Of a stretch of DNA of 59,741 bases, positions 20,449-31,800 are shown in pieces (the first letter of the stretch is position 1; each line of letters starts with the position of its first letter). This stretch comes from a virus: positions 45,544-105,284 of IMG/VR virus record IMGVR_UViG_3300030101_004148; one strand, 5' to 3'. The translations under genes were made by a program, and so were the position numbers. The notes beneath the pieces were generated by a model. The model searched no databases, was not told where the DNA came from, and worked only from the letters and a program-made list of their open reading frames with translations.

Positions 20449-22848
20449 ATGGAAGTAACAATATTTAAAGATATAAAAGAGACAGCACAACCTTTTTACA
20501 GGGGTGTTGACTTTATATTACACAGGATTAAGAACGGTGCTTCAAAGGAATTAGTTAAAAGAATAAGAGCAGAGAAAGACAAAGAAAAATTAAACAAACT
20601 CAAACAAAACCTACCAGCTATATGTTTCAGTGGTAAGTTCAGCAAAAGAACAGACAACTCTTTAATGCACCATTCAGGGTTAATATGTTTAGACTTTGAT
20701 GGCTATGAAAAAAATAGAGATATGCTACAGGAGAAAGAAAGGATGTCGAAAAACAAATATGTTTATTCTGTTTTTATTTCTCCTTCTGGCAAAGGATTAA
20801 AAGTGTTGGTAAGAATACCCTCAATACCTGAAAACCACAAAAGTTATTTCAATAGTTTAGAAAAACATTTTGGAAGCGATTACTTTGATAAGACTTGTAA
20901 AAACTTATCTCGAGTTTGCTACGAGAGTTACGATCCATTATTGCATATAAACGAAAACGCAAGTATGTGGGATAAGCTTGAGGAAAAAGAATACACTGAG
21001 GTTATCAAAGGTGTTGATATGCAAACCATTCCAATAACAGATGAAAACAAAATTGTAGAAATTTTGGTTAAATGGTGGCAGAAAAAATATCCTATGATTG
21101 AAGGGCAAAGGAACAACAATGTTTACATCTTAGCGTCTGCTTTTAATGACTATGGGGTAAACCAAAACCTGGCAGAGTATGTGTTACAAAGTTTTGTAAC
21201 TCAAACTTTTACCAGAGAAGAAATTAAAAAGACCATAGCTTCTGCTTATTCTAATAGACAAAACTTCGGAACAAAATACTACGAAGATGAGGATAAGGTA
21301 AACATGGTAAAGCATAAGCTCAAACGTGGTGTCTCCAAAAAAGAAATTAGAACACAGCTCGAGGACATTGATAATCAGGTAGTTGACAGTGTCATAACCA
21401 GATTAGAGCAAGAGCAAAGCAACCACCACTTTTGGACGAAAAGCGAAAAGGGTGTTATAAAAATTGTTCATATACTTTTTAAACATTTTCTTGAAGAACA
21501 CGGATTTTACAAGTTTTGTCCACAAGGGGGTAAAAACTATGTGTTTGTCCGTGTTACAAATAATTTAATTGACCACACCAGCGAAAAAGAAATTAAAGAT
21601 TTTATTCTTAACTACTTATTAGATATTGACGATCTGTCTGTGTATAATTATTTTGCTGAAAACACCAGATATTTCAGAGAGGAGTTTTTAACCTTGTTGT
21701 CTTCTATCGATGTTTACTTTATAGAAGATACAAAAAACACCAGCTATTTGTATTACAGAAATGGTGCTGTAAAAATAGAAAAATCAAAAGTAACTCAAAT
21801 AGATTACCTTGACTTAGGTGGTTATGTTTGGAAAGACCATGTTATTGACAGAGACTTTACTATTTGTGAAACCATTGATTGTGATTATCAAAAGTTTATA
21901 CAAAACATTTGTGGAAATGACAATACCAGAGAAGTATCAATGAGGTCTACTATTGGTTATATGTTGCACGGTTGGAAAAACTTAGCGTATTGCCCAGCAG
22001 TTATATTAAATGATGAAGTTATATCTGACAACCCCGAAGGTGGTAGCGGAAAAGGATTATGGGTTAATGGATTAAGCCACATGAAAAAGGTAGTAGTAAT
22101 TGATGGTAAAGGATTTAATTTTGAAAGAAGCTTTGCTTATCAACTTGTTAGTGCTGATACGCAGATTCTCTGCTTTGATGATGTAAAAAAACATTTTGAC
22201 TTTGAAAGATTGTTTTCTGTTGTAACCGAAGGTTTAACACTTGAAAAGAAAAATAAAGACGCAATTAAAATTCCTTTTGCTAAATCACCCAAAATAAGCA
22301 TAACAACCAATTATGCAATCAAAGGTAAAGGAACGTCTTTTGAAAGGCGTAAGTGGGAGCTGGAGTTAGCACACCACTATAATAAAGATTACACCCCATT
22401 AGAAGAGTTCGGTAAGTTAATGTTTGGTGATTGGAAAGACGATGAGTGGTGTCAATTTGATAACTATATGATTGAGTGCCTACAGCTCTACTTGGAACGT
22501 GGTCTTTTGGAAAGTGATTTTGTAAACTTGAAAATTAGAAAACTATCTGCTGAGACTTGCCATGAGTTTATTGAATGGTGTGGTGTAATTGGCGATAACC
22601 CAATTCATGAAAAACTAAAACCCAACACGCAAATTTATAAACAAGAATTGTATTTCGATTTTATTGAAGACAACCCGGACTTTGCTCCGAAATCTAAAAT
22701 GACAGTATCAAGGATGCGATTTACTAAATGGTTGCTTGCATTTGGAAATTACAAATTTGACACAGAGCCAGAGCAAGGCAGAGATGCTGGGGGTAGATGG
22801 ATAAAGTTTATTAAGAAAGAACCAAAACAACAAGACTTTGAATTTTAG
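20449..22848 (+). CDS. AEP primase - SF3 helicase fusion (799 aa)
   Basis: N-terminal primase of the VirE-N/BT4734-like AEP type: ICLDFDGYEKN near residue 81 (the metal-binding DxD-like strand) and FISPSGKGLKVLVRIP near 110. C-terminal SF3-like helicase: Walker A in NPEGGSGKGLWVNG near residue 530, Walker B ILCFDDVKKHFDFERL near 575, then sensor-like ISITTNYAIKG and an arginine in FERRKWE. One protein both primes and unwinds. The GTTGGAAT site at 20441 ends at the ATG. No phage polymerase was found, so host Pol III is expected. The stop overlaps the next gene by 11 bp. Confidence 0.9.
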   Translation: MEVTIFKDIKETAQPFYRGVDFILHRIKNGASKELVKRIRAEKDKEKLNKLKQNLPAICFSGKFSKRTDNSLMHHSGLICLDFDGYEKNRDMLQEKERMSKNKYVYSVFISPSGKGLKVLVRIPSIPENHKSYFNSLEKHFGSDYFDKTCKNLSRVCYESYDPLLHINENASMWDKLEEKEYTEVIKGVDMQTIPITDENKIVEILVKWWQKKYPMIEGQRNNNVYILASAFNDYGVNQNLAEYVLQSFVTQTFTREEIKKTIASAYSNRQNFGTKYYEDEDKVNMVKHKLKRGVSKKEIRTQLEDIDNQVVDSVITRLEQEQSNHHFWTKSEKGVIKIVHILFKHFLEEHGFYKFCPQGGKNYVFVRVTNNLIDHTSEKEIKDFILNYLLDIDDLSVYNYFAENTRYFREEFLTLLSSIDVYFIEDTKNTSYLYYRNGAVKIEKSKVTQIDYLDLGGYVWKDHVIDRDFTICETIDCDYQKFIQNICGNDNTREVSMRSTIGYMLHGWKNLAYCPAVILNDEVISDNPEGGSGKGLWVNGLSHMKKVVVIDGKGFNFERSFAYQLVSADTQILCFDDVKKHFDFERLFSVVTEGLTLEKKNKDAIKIPFAKSPKISITTNYAIKGKGTSFERRKWELELAHHYNKDYTPLEEFGKLMFGDWKDDEWCQFDNYMIECLQLYLERGLLESDFVNLKIRKLSAETCHEFIEWCGVIGDNPIHEKLKPNTQIYKQELYFDFIEDNPDFAPKSKMTVSRMRFTKWLLAFGNYKFDTEPEQGRDAGGRWIKFIKKEPKQQDFEF

Positions 22849-24073
22849 AGACTACCAAATAAATATAATTAACAAGGGTTGCGAAGTTTTATCTAAGCAT
22901 AATCTTTTATACTTAGCTATGGAAGTAAGAACCGGCAAAACCCTAACAGCCTTAGGTATATGTGAAAATCTTAATTGCAACAATGTTTTGTTTGTAACTA
23001 AGAAAAAAGCTATATCCAGTATAGTATCTGATTACAAAATGTTTGATCCAAATTATTACTTAGAAGTTATAAATTATGAAAGTCTACATAAAATTACACG
23101 AAAGACATGGGATATAATTATAGTTGACGAGGCGCACAGTTTAGGAGCTTTTCCAAAACCCAGTAAAAGGGCAAAAAATTTAAAGATACTAACAGCTCTT
23201 TACAAAAGTAAAGTAATTTTGCTTTCAGGAACCCCAACTCCTGAATCTTATTCTCAAATGTATCATCAAGTATATTACATTCCAGGCAATCCTTTCAGCA
23301 GACACAAATCTTTCTACAAGTTTGCTTCTGAATATATTGATACCACTAAAAGACCTATCAATGGAACTTGGATTAATGATTATAGCAAAGGCAAACAATC
23401 TATACTTGACGATATGAAACCTTATACAATATCTTACACGCAAAAACAAGCTGGCTTTGTAGTCAATACTAATGAAGAAATACTAAGGGTGGATATATGT
23501 AAGTCTGTAAAAAACATAATTAAGAAGCTCACAAAAGATAAACTTGTGAGGGGAGAAAAAGAATTAATATTAGCTGATACGCCAGTCAAACTAATGACAA
23601 AAACACACCAGTTATCTTCTGGTACTATTAAATTTGAAAGCGGTCGATCAATGGTTCTATGCACAGCTAAGGCAAAGTTTATAAAAGAGCATTTCAAAAA
23701 TAAAAAGATTGGTATCTTTTATAAATTTAAAGAGGAGTTAAACGCTTTAAAACAAGTATTTGACAACAATCTTTGCACAACCTTAGAAGAGTTTAATGCA
23801 ACAGATAAAAATATTGCTCTGCAAATTGTCAGTGGAAGAGAAGGGATAAGTTTGGAAGCTGCCCAGGCGCTGGTTTATTATAATATAGATTTTTCAGCAA
23901 CTTCCTACTGGCAAAGCAGAGATAGAATGACAACTAAAACCAGGTTAAATAATAAAATATATTGGATATTTTCCAACAGCGGTATGGAAAACGATATATA
24001 TAATACAGTTATTAAAAAGAAAGATTATACGCTCAGTCACTTCAGGAAAGATTTATTATCTTTATCTGTATAG
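22838..24073 (+). CDS. SF2 DEAH-box helicase (411 aa)
   Basis: Starts with TTG (MNFRDYQINIINKGCEVL) overlapping the primase-helicase stop. Motif I EVRTGKTLTAL near residue 28, motif II IIVDEAHSLG near 97, motif III LLSGTPTPES near 130, and motifs V/VI in the C-terminal half (ALQIVSGREGISLEAAQALV, YWQSRDRMTTKTRLN). The order and length fit phage UvsW/SNF2-like helicases that drive branch migration or open the origin. It forms a unit with the VRR-NUC gene that follows. Confidence 0.85.
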   Translation: MNFRDYQINIINKGCEVLSKHNLLYLAMEVRTGKTLTALGICENLNCNNVLFVTKKKAISSIVSDYKMFDPNYYLEVINYESLHKITRKTWDIIIVDEAHSLGAFPKPSKRAKNLKILTALYKSKVILLSGTPTPESYSQMYHQVYYIPGNPFSRHKSFYKFASEYIDTTKRPINGTWINDYSKGKQSILDDMKPYTISYTQKQAGFVVNTNEEILRVDICKSVKNIIKKLTKDKLVRGEKELILADTPVKLMTKTHQLSSGTIKFESGRSMVLCTAKAKFIKEHFKNKKIGIFYKFKEELNALKQVFDNNLCTTLEEFNATDKNIALQIVSGREGISLEAAQALVYYNIDFSATSYWQSRDRMTTKTRLNNKIYWIFSNSGMENDIYNTVIKKKDYTLSHFRKDLLSLSV

Positions 24074-24075
24074 AT

Positions 24076-24315
24076 ATGACTGAGCAACAAATACAAACCA
24101 AAAAAATCAAAGAGCTTGAAGGTTTGGGTTATTATGTTATAAAGCTAAAGCTGACTAATAAAAACGGAATACCTGACCTAATAGCATTAAAAAAAGATGA
24201 ACTACCTTTGTTTGTTGAAGTCAAAAAACCAAATGGAAAACTATCTAAACTACAAGAGTTTAGAAAAGATGAGCTTGAGTCTTATGGATTTACAGTTGAA
24301 ACATATAAAGGATAG
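24076..24315 (+). CDS. VRR-NUC domain nuclease (79 aa)
   Basis: Minimal VRR-NUC: MTEQQIQTKKIKELEGLGYY, then NKNGIPDLIALKK (GxPD) and FVEVKKPNGKLSKLQ (ExK ... Q), ending in an ESYGFTVETYKG strand. The D34 and E48-x-K50 residues form the active site. Such nucleases process branched DNA, usually next to an SF2 helicase as here. Confidence 0.85.
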   Translation: MTEQQIQTKKIKELEGLGYYVIKLKLTNKNGIPDLIALKKDELPLFVEVKKPNGKLSKLQEFRKDELESYGFTVETYKG

Positions 24316-24637
24316 TGATTATAAGGTTGAAGAATTTTTTCTTGAATCAATGGGTAAACTACCCTTATCTTTAGCCTTCGCTATATCTGTTTACTTAGAT
24401 GAGAACTTGCCAGAACTTAAAGAAAACCTATTGACTACACATATTTTAGGCGGCAGAATAATACATAAAGATTCTCCGTTTTATTTTGTAGTAGAGATAC
24501 TTTACGATGAGGATAAAGTTCTGACATTTACAGACATTATGGAAATAGATATGGACGAGTATTTAGATTTAATGAACTTAAATATGTATATAAAAACCAA
24601 TGGACAGAGCAGAGCTACTACTACAAATTACGGGTGA
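24284..24637 (+). CDS. Hypothetical protein (117 aa)
   Basis: The start at 24284 (MDLQLKHIKDSDYKVEEFFL) avoids most overlap with the VRR-NUC gene; the frame is open further to 24197. Acidic, alpha/beta, with HILGGRIIHKDSPFYFVVEI and a MEIDMDEYLDLMNLNM helix. The end overlaps the start of the DnaA-like gene by 38 bp. No family recognised. Confidence 0.45.
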   Translation: MDLQLKHIKDSDYKVEEFFLESMGKLPLSLAFAISVYLDENLPELKENLLTTHILGGRIIHKDSPFYFVVEILYDEDKVLTFTDIMEIDMDEYLDLMNLNMYIKTNGQSRATTTNYG

Positions 24638-25061
24638 GGTATTTTCTATACCGGATATAAAATCAAACAGAAGACAAATCAAATACATTCAAGCCAGGGC
24701 TTTGATGTACAGGCTATTAAGAAATACTTTGTACATGACTTATCAAAAGATTGGAAAGTTATTTGAAAAGAATCACGCAACTGTTCTTCACGCCTACAAT
24801 GAGTTTCCATATATGTTAAAACATGACCCGTCTTTGGATGAAAAATATACATTAATTAAGAGGCTTTGGTTGGGTGATGATAATATTGTTACAGAGAAAA
24901 AGGGTATTGAATACTATAAAAAGCAAAACAAAATTTTGGTAAATCAAAATATTTTGTTAAATTCCCGTGTTACTCTATTAGAGCTAACTATTCAAAAACT
25001 TGAAAATAAGCCAAACGAAGACCATAACTGCAATTTAGGGAAAGACAGTACAAATGGATAA
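24600..25061 (+). CDS. DnaA domain-IV-like protein with C-terminal coiled coil (153 aa)
   Basis: Residues about 20-85 resemble the DnaA box-binding domain: SNRRQIKYIQARALMYRLL (R-R-I-ARxxxMYL), TYQKIGKLFEKNHATVLHAY (IG-xFgxRDHxTVLHA) and a following basic helix. No AAA+ ATPase precedes it. The C-terminal half (GIEYYKKQNKILVNQNILLN) is a coiled coil. It may act as an origin-binding or replication-control protein, together with the paralogue at 17897-18202. Confidence 0.65.
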   Translation: MDRAELLLQITGEVFSIPDIKSNRRQIKYIQARALMYRLLRNTLYMTYQKIGKLFEKNHATVLHAYNEFPYMLKHDPSLDEKYTLIKRLWLGDDNIVTEKKGIEYYKKQNKILVNQNILLNSRVTLLELTIQKLENKPNEDHNCNLGKDSTNG

Positions 25062-25068
25062 ATAAAGT

Positions 25069-25263
25069 ATGGCTCCTAAAATATTAGCGCAGGACAGAGG
25101 TTCTATAAGTCACATAAACCATGTGACCAACAACCTGCACGACCTTGCTGATGAGCTCTACGAAGACCTAATGGATAGGGAAAATGACCAGGCAAAGGTA
25201 ACCGCACAAAAGATTTGCAAACTAATGGCTGAACTATCCACCTCACTAACAGATGAAATATGA
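25069..25263 (+). CDS. Small conserved acidic helical protein (64 aa)
   Basis: Starts MAPKILAQDRGSISHINHVT; all helical, acidic second half (YEDLMDRENDQAKVTAQKIC). Stop overlaps the next ATG (ATGA). Unknown function; similar small proteins occur in marine phages. Confidence 0.5.
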   Translation: MAPKILAQDRGSISHINHVTNNLHDLADELYEDLMDRENDQAKVTAQKICKLMAELSTSLTDEI

Positions 25264-25577
25264 ACAAAGCCACAGCAGGAGAACTCAAGGAGTTCGCTGA
25301 AACTATTGCAAAGAGATTTTCTAACTATAATCGTGAAGGCAATTTTAACAATGAAACATTTTCTGTTGACGAAGTTATACCTATGTCTGACCACTCGGCA
25401 GTTATTAATTTTAAAAAAAATACAGGTAAGTTAGCTTGTGCTTTTGCTTATTATATAGCTAAAGGTCGATCTAAAGGTTGGAAATATTTTTTCCCTTCTG
25501 ATTCCCATATTGCTGGGATGCAAGCCTTCCATTTTTATAAGCTTCAAGCGGAGAGATTGAATTACAAAATGAATTAA
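25260..25577 (+). CDS. Hypothetical protein, last gene of the early block (105 aa)
   Basis: Starts MNKATAGELKEFAETIAKRF; conserved-looking middle FKKNTGKLACAFAYYIAKGR and SKGWKYFFPSDSHIAGMQAF. A Trp/Tyr/Phe-rich core suggests a folded enzyme-like or binding domain. Its 3' end overlaps the convergent minus-strand gene by 107 bp. No family recognised. Confidence 0.55.
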   Translation: MNKATAGELKEFAETIAKRFSNYNREGNFNNETFSVDEVIPMSDHSAVINFKKNTGKLACAFAYYIAKGRSKGWKYFFPSDSHIAGMQAFHFYKLQAERLNYKMN

Positions 25578-25803
25578 CTTTTTTGTGCTGCACCAACTCT
25601 GAGCATTTTTCATAGTCTTCAATACCAGAAAAATATTCTATTAAAACATCAAACACATCATCTTGCATAGAAACCACAGGTAATGTTGGGTTAAATATAA
25701 ACGCAGTTTGGTCATCTTTCTCCAGCATTTCTTCATAAGAAGACTTGCCAGTCAGAACGCTGTAGCTGTCCATCATACATTTGTGTTGGTTTAGTTTCAT
25801 CAT
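25471..25803 (-). CDS. Hypothetical protein, end of the minus-strand late block (110 aa)
   Basis: Starts MMKLNQHKCMMDSYSVLTGK; contains SSYEEMLEKDDQTAFIFNPT and FDVLIEYFSGIEDYEKCSEL, which look like a small helical phage protein. The last 35 residues lie opposite the convergent early gene and read less protein-like, so the functional part may end near residue 75. ATG shares a base with the stop of the giant gene. Confidence 0.5.
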   Translation of the reverse strand: MMKLNQHKCMMDSYSVLTGKSSYEEMLEKDDQTAFIFNPTLPVVSMQDDVFDVLIEYFSGIEDYEKCSELVQHKKVNSFCNSISPLEAYKNGRLASQQYGNQKGKNISNL

Positions 25804-28800
25804 TATTGTAAATCTGCTGGTACACTTCTTTGACCTCCGCTTCTTTTTAAATCAGCTGGCACACTTCTTTCAGACTCACTTCTTCTTAAATCAGGCGGCA
25901 CTCTTTTCAGGTATTCTTCTTCCCATTTCTTAACTTGCTCAGCGGTTGGTGGCCTTTTTCCAAATCTTTCTTTTATTATCATTCTTCTTATATCTTTATA
26001 AAAAGGTATCAAACCAAAATTTCCTAAAGCCTCTATGCTCATTCGATTTGTAAGCTCATCCATAGCTCTTTGTTGTGCCTCAGGCGTTTTTCTTGTCAGC
26101 TTTCGGGAACCAAGTATTACGCTTCGCTCTGCGGTTTTAAACAAAGGTGCGTAAGGCCCAGCGAACAGATATAAAAACTTTCTAACAGGATCCTCAAAAT
26201 CTTCCATTTGGAATTGATTAAACGTAATAGCGTGTTTGTAAGGATTATATTCCTCGTTGTTTCTTAGGTCTGCAAGTAATGGTTCATTCAGACCATACTC
26301 AAGTGCAAATGCTGGTAAAGCATTTGGTATATTACCAAAAGAACCTCTTGTAATAAGCTGAGTTATAGCACCTACCAGTTGTCTTTGAATTAACAATTCA
26401 AAGTCTTCCTCTTTGTCTTCATCTTCAATTCCTAAAAGCTCTGTGTCTAATAATTGTGTCATAGCTGTATATAAAACCATATACATACTCATTCTCATTG
26501 TTACACCAGTCAGCAAGCCTAAAGCCTGTCTCTTGTTTAGCTCACCCTTTCCGTTCATATATATTGCATTTACAGCTCTTCTTGCTGTGTTGTATTCAAA
26601 TAAAGTAAATCTTGCCATATACCCATTCGCCAATCTATACATATCTTTTAAACCATCTTTTCTTCTAATATTTTTCTCTACACCTTCAAAAGGATTTGTT
26701 GATGTTGTAATAGTAATACTAAAATCATCGGCAGCATTTCTTGCCCTATCTCTTGCCAATCTATATTGTTCATCAGCAAGAATACCTTTACCTTCGGCAA
26801 AATCCCTTAAATCTTTTACTTTAATTTTTATTTCTTTGCCATTTATGTCTTTAGTGGCTTTGGCAAATGCTTTTGCAAATGCTCCATAGTATAAGGGTCT
26901 TGCTAATATCTGGTCTGGCCCGGACATAAGTTTTTGTGATACATAATTAAATGCTTCCCTCATTTGTGCAGGGCCTAAGCCGTCAAGTTTCCCAAGCTGG
27001 TTCATTATGGCGTTAACTGCTTCTCCCTGACCTTCTCTTGTTTTAATAAAATCACCATAGTTATCATACTTACTCTTTATTGTGCTTTCATCAAACAATT
27101 TTGTGCCTTGAGAAGAATCAAGTCTATTTAATATTTCCAAGCCTAAATGTCTGTCAACATAAGCAAACTTTCCGAACTCCTTTATTCCTAAAGCTGCTAT
27201 ATCAGGAGCTGCCACCATCATAGACATATTTGCTCCAAGTTCAGCTGCTGCTCTTGGTGCTGAGGCTAAAGTAGCTTGATAGCCATAACGAGCTATCGCA
27301 GCGGCCGGAGATTCTTCGCTTAGTACGCCCAAACTATTTATGTATATTGCGTCATCTGCTATTTTTGTTGATTGTGCCAAAGCAGTCACCACAGCTTTTC
27401 GTATATCAGTGGACTTCATATCTTCATACTTTGCAGTCAATTTATTAAGAGTCCTTGCTACTCTTCTATTAGCTGGTGTCATATAATAATCCAATAAGGT
27501 CATTTGCGCACCTCGTAAGGCTGAAGAAAACGGATTAAAGCTAATTGCCTTGGAACCAGGTGTTCTACTAATTAGATTGCCTGCTTTCGTTGTTTCCGAA
27601 TTAATATACTTATCCTTCATCTTAACATCCGTCTCTTGTAAAAATGTCTCATTACCAACGACTTGGTTGTGGCTATAAGAATTTAATAAATCAACTCTGT
27701 TCCCGTGTACAACCGATGAAAGATAAAGAGCTTTATCCGCAAATGATCCATTGACTTTGTCTAATATTTTCTTTGCCTCTTTCATTCCAGGAGTAAAATC
27801 ATCCATTAGTTTTTTATAATTTACACCTTTATCTGTCACGTATTTTTCCCTAAGGGTTTCTAACTGCTCAAGATTTTTTCCTTGTGCGTATTTGCTTTCG
27901 TCTTTAATAGTTTTGTCTAAAAACTCTTCAGCGGGTGGTGCTACTTTATTGTAAGTGCCATCTTCTAATTTATTAGACTCTGCTATTTCATAAAGCTGTG
28001 CAAGTCTTATCATCTTACCTCTGTAAGATATTTTATTTTTATCTTTAATTGTTCCGCTCAGCTTTTTCATGGCTGAATCTACATCTGCTTTTATCTTAAT
28101 AAATTCTACTTTAGCTTGTTCAAAAGCTCTTGACTTTGGCGCAACAACATTATTATATACAGCTTTATTATTAAAGTTACCTACAACCTCATCAATAAAT
28201 GCTTTTGGGTTAGATCGAATCCTATCAATTTCTACCCCCGCCTTGACAGTTCTGGATCTTGATGGTGTCTTGGTGATAGCTAATTTTATTTTTCTTAGTA
28301 TATCTCTTTGTTTTAACAACCATGGTCTCTCTTTGATTTTATCAATTCTTTTATCAAGTATATCAAGAGCGTTATTACTTTCAACATCAAGCTGAAGGTC
28401 TAATGCGTTCTTTGAAACCACTCCTTGTCTTATATTATCTTTTACTCTGTTTAGTAATTTTAATTTAGAAACGTCAACGTTTCCGTCTTTCTTTTCTTTG
28501 ACTAAACCTTCAATTTCAGCTCTGGTTAATCTATTTAAAAACTTTGCAATCTTTCTGCTGTCTTCATCATTTAACATATTAATCTCTTCTGAGTTTAATT
28601 TATTATCTAAAACCTCGTTGACTTCTGCATCTACATCTACTTCTTTTACTTCAGTAGATTTGCCAACCTCAGCGTCAACCTTGTCAACATTTTCATTAAC
28701 AGCGTTAATAATTTCGTTAGCTCTTTGCATATAAGAGTTTACGTTGTCGGTAAGATTTAACTCTTTACCTGTCGAAAAATCCTGAACTAATTCTAAATAC

Positions 28801-31800
28801 GAATCGAGTAACGGCTCAGGAACCGCATACTGACTAAAAGAGAAAACATCTTGCAAGGCTGTAAATATATCTTGCTGTACTGCACCGGTCTTTTGTCTTA
28901 CACCTTTTTTGGCTTTTCTTCTTTTAGCTAATGATACTGAATTATATTTTTCAGCAAGTTCGGCTTTTGATAATACTTTGTCTACAAACTCTAATACATT
29001 TTTTAAATTTGAAGGGTTTGATAAATCTCTTGTGGCTCTAATCTTATTGATTATAGCTGTTAGCTGAGAGCCTTTGATTTTAGTAGCTCCTTTTCCTAAT
29101 GTTTTAATTTCTCCTATTAAAGTCTTAAGACCTTCCTTTTGTGCAGCAACACCTTTTCTCGCTGCTTTAGCCTCTAATTTAATTTGGTCAACTAAAGCGT
29201 CCTTTTCATTTACCGTAATCTTTTTAGGTTTTATACCTAATACCTTTTTTGGTGAAGGAGATGGTTTCTTTTTTGTCTTAACATCTACATTTCTTGCTTC
29301 AGCTCTTGCTTCATCAAAAGCTCTGGCTGCCGCTTCTACATTAGGCATACGGTTTGGATCTACCGAAAGAACAGCCTTTATGTTTCTTGGTGTAGGTTTC
29401 AATCCTGTTAATTCTGTAAACCTGGACTCTAAATCTGAAAGAAACTCTTTTCCAGGGAGGTTTGATTGTATAAATTCATTGATAGCTTTTCTGTTCGGGA
29501 AGTTTGAAACCAAATCTATTACATCGTTAGTGTCTATATTCGCAACACCTTTCTCTTCACCAATTACATCAGCCCAAGCATCTTCTATATTAGCACCTTC
29601 CTTTTCAACCCATATCCTTGATACATTGGTTTCTTCTGGTCTGGTTCCAGTCATGTCTATCCAGGACTTTCTTGAAAATGTAATAATTGGTCTACCCTCT
29701 GGCATTAAAGCAGTTAAACCTGTGTCAGGAAATAATGTGTCTAAAAATTGAGCGTCTGCTTTTTGTTCTCTTACCATATTTATAGTCTCTGCAACCTCTC
29801 TTACATTGCCTGATGAAACCACATCCGCAACATAATCTTGTCCTGTTACGGTCTCAGGCGTAGGTTGAGCTACATCTTTTGGTTGCGCTCTTTTTGAAAC
29901 CATTTTTTTAATAGCTTCAGCTTGTTTCTCATTTTTTTCTAAGGCTAATATGTTTCTTCCTGCATCCAATGCGCCTGTTACTGTCGAACCACTGCCTGCA
30001 AATGGATCAAACACTAAAGCTCCTTTTTCTGTAGACCTTTCAATTACAGCTTGTAAAAACTCTGAAGGTTTAGAGGTTGGATAACCGCCTTTCTGCGGGT
30101 GTTTGAAAGCATAGTATTCATTAAGTCTGGTTCCTTCGTTTACCTTACCGCTTTTCGTAAATGAGAAAACATATTCAGAAAGAACAGTACCTCCAACTTG
30201 GTGTGGCGTTCCTGTGTTGTATAGTTTTTGAAATGTAGCTACACCAGCAGATTGTAAATCTGTATCGTTTAAGCCGGTTAAGTAATTTGAAACAACATCT
30301 TGCGTTCCCTTTTGTGCAGAAATCATAAATATTAAAGGAGAGTTATCTGTCTTTAAAAGTTTTTCTGCGTCTTTAACAAACCCAGCAAACTCTTCAGCTG
30401 ATATTTTAGCGAAGTCAGCAAAATTTCTGTTACCACCCGTTTGACCTGGGCTATCATAAGGTGGGTCTAAGAATATCATATCGAATTTTACTCCTTCTTC
30501 AGCTAATTTTTTAACCTCATTCAAAGCGTCAGCTGCATGGATAACAGCAGCTGTTTCTCCCTCAGCTGTCTTAATTGTATAAACACCCGCAGCAACTCTT
30601 TTTATTTCACCAGTCTTTGCTCCTTGTCCTAATATTCTTCTCACAGTAGGGGCTGGCAGACCTGAAACCTCAGTTATTTCTTTGATTGATGCCTTGTCTC
30701 TTTTACCTAATATTTCAATTACTCTGTCTTTCTGAGTTAACTTTGGTTGGCCAGCAGGTCTCTTATCTTCAAGTATTTGAGCTTTTTCACGAGCAAGTGC
30801 CGGTGTGTCAGGGGTTACTTTGTCTGCTCTTTTTCCTGCGTTTACATCTAAAATATTTTTTAGATAATATTCTTCAGCAGCTTTAGTTTGAGCTGGAGTT
30901 GCTTTTTTCTTTGTTCCCTTTAATGTTACATCTTTAATCGAACCATCAGGCTTATAATTAATTTGTACATTACTTTGTCTACCTGTTTTAGTTGGAACCA
31001 CTGTAGGTTTCTGAACATCAACTTGTTGTGTTAAATTTTCAAAAGGAACAGAAGGCTGGGTTGGTCTTTGAATTGGAGCTTCTACTAAATTGGCAACTAC
31101 CGTAGTGGTATTTGTGTTGTTGTCTTTATCATTAAAAGTTACTACTACATCTGCTACATTACCTGCTTCTGACTCTCTAACCTCCGTAACTTCAATACTT
31201 TGTAGTGTGGATCCTTCTTCAAGATTTTCTTGTATATTACTTCGTTCTTCAGGTGATATAATGTACTTATTTCCCAAAGCAAGTTGCTCGTTCAGAGCTG
31301 ATTTAAACTTGGTAGTTTTTACACCCCCCTCTTCAACTACTGTCTCTACTTGCGTTTGCGCTTCCGGGCTGTTCGCAATTTCAGTTTCGACTTGGGTCTC
31401 ACCCTCTGGGGCAACTTGCCCCGTGGTGTCTCCTTCTCCCACTGCTTGGCTATCTCCGGGAGATTCTTGTACATCCACTTTCGCTGCGCTTGACTTTTGA
31501 ATGGCATCTGCTTTTTCGTTTATCTGTTGTTCAGTCGGGTCAATTATCCCTTCTGCTTTTAATTCATCTAATGCTAATTTACGAACTTCTTGGGTACTTT
31601 GTTGAGGCGCTTTAAAGTAATCAGGACTTCTTAGTACCATTTTACCATCCACAACTTCGTATATATCATAGTTACTAATGTCTCTTGCAGGAGTATTTGG
31701 TTTAGGTAGCACTATGCCTCTGCTCTCTTCAACAGTTTCTCTGTTTATAAAACTTTCATTAGGCTGCAAGTCAATAGACTGTATAGTACCTGGTTTTGAA

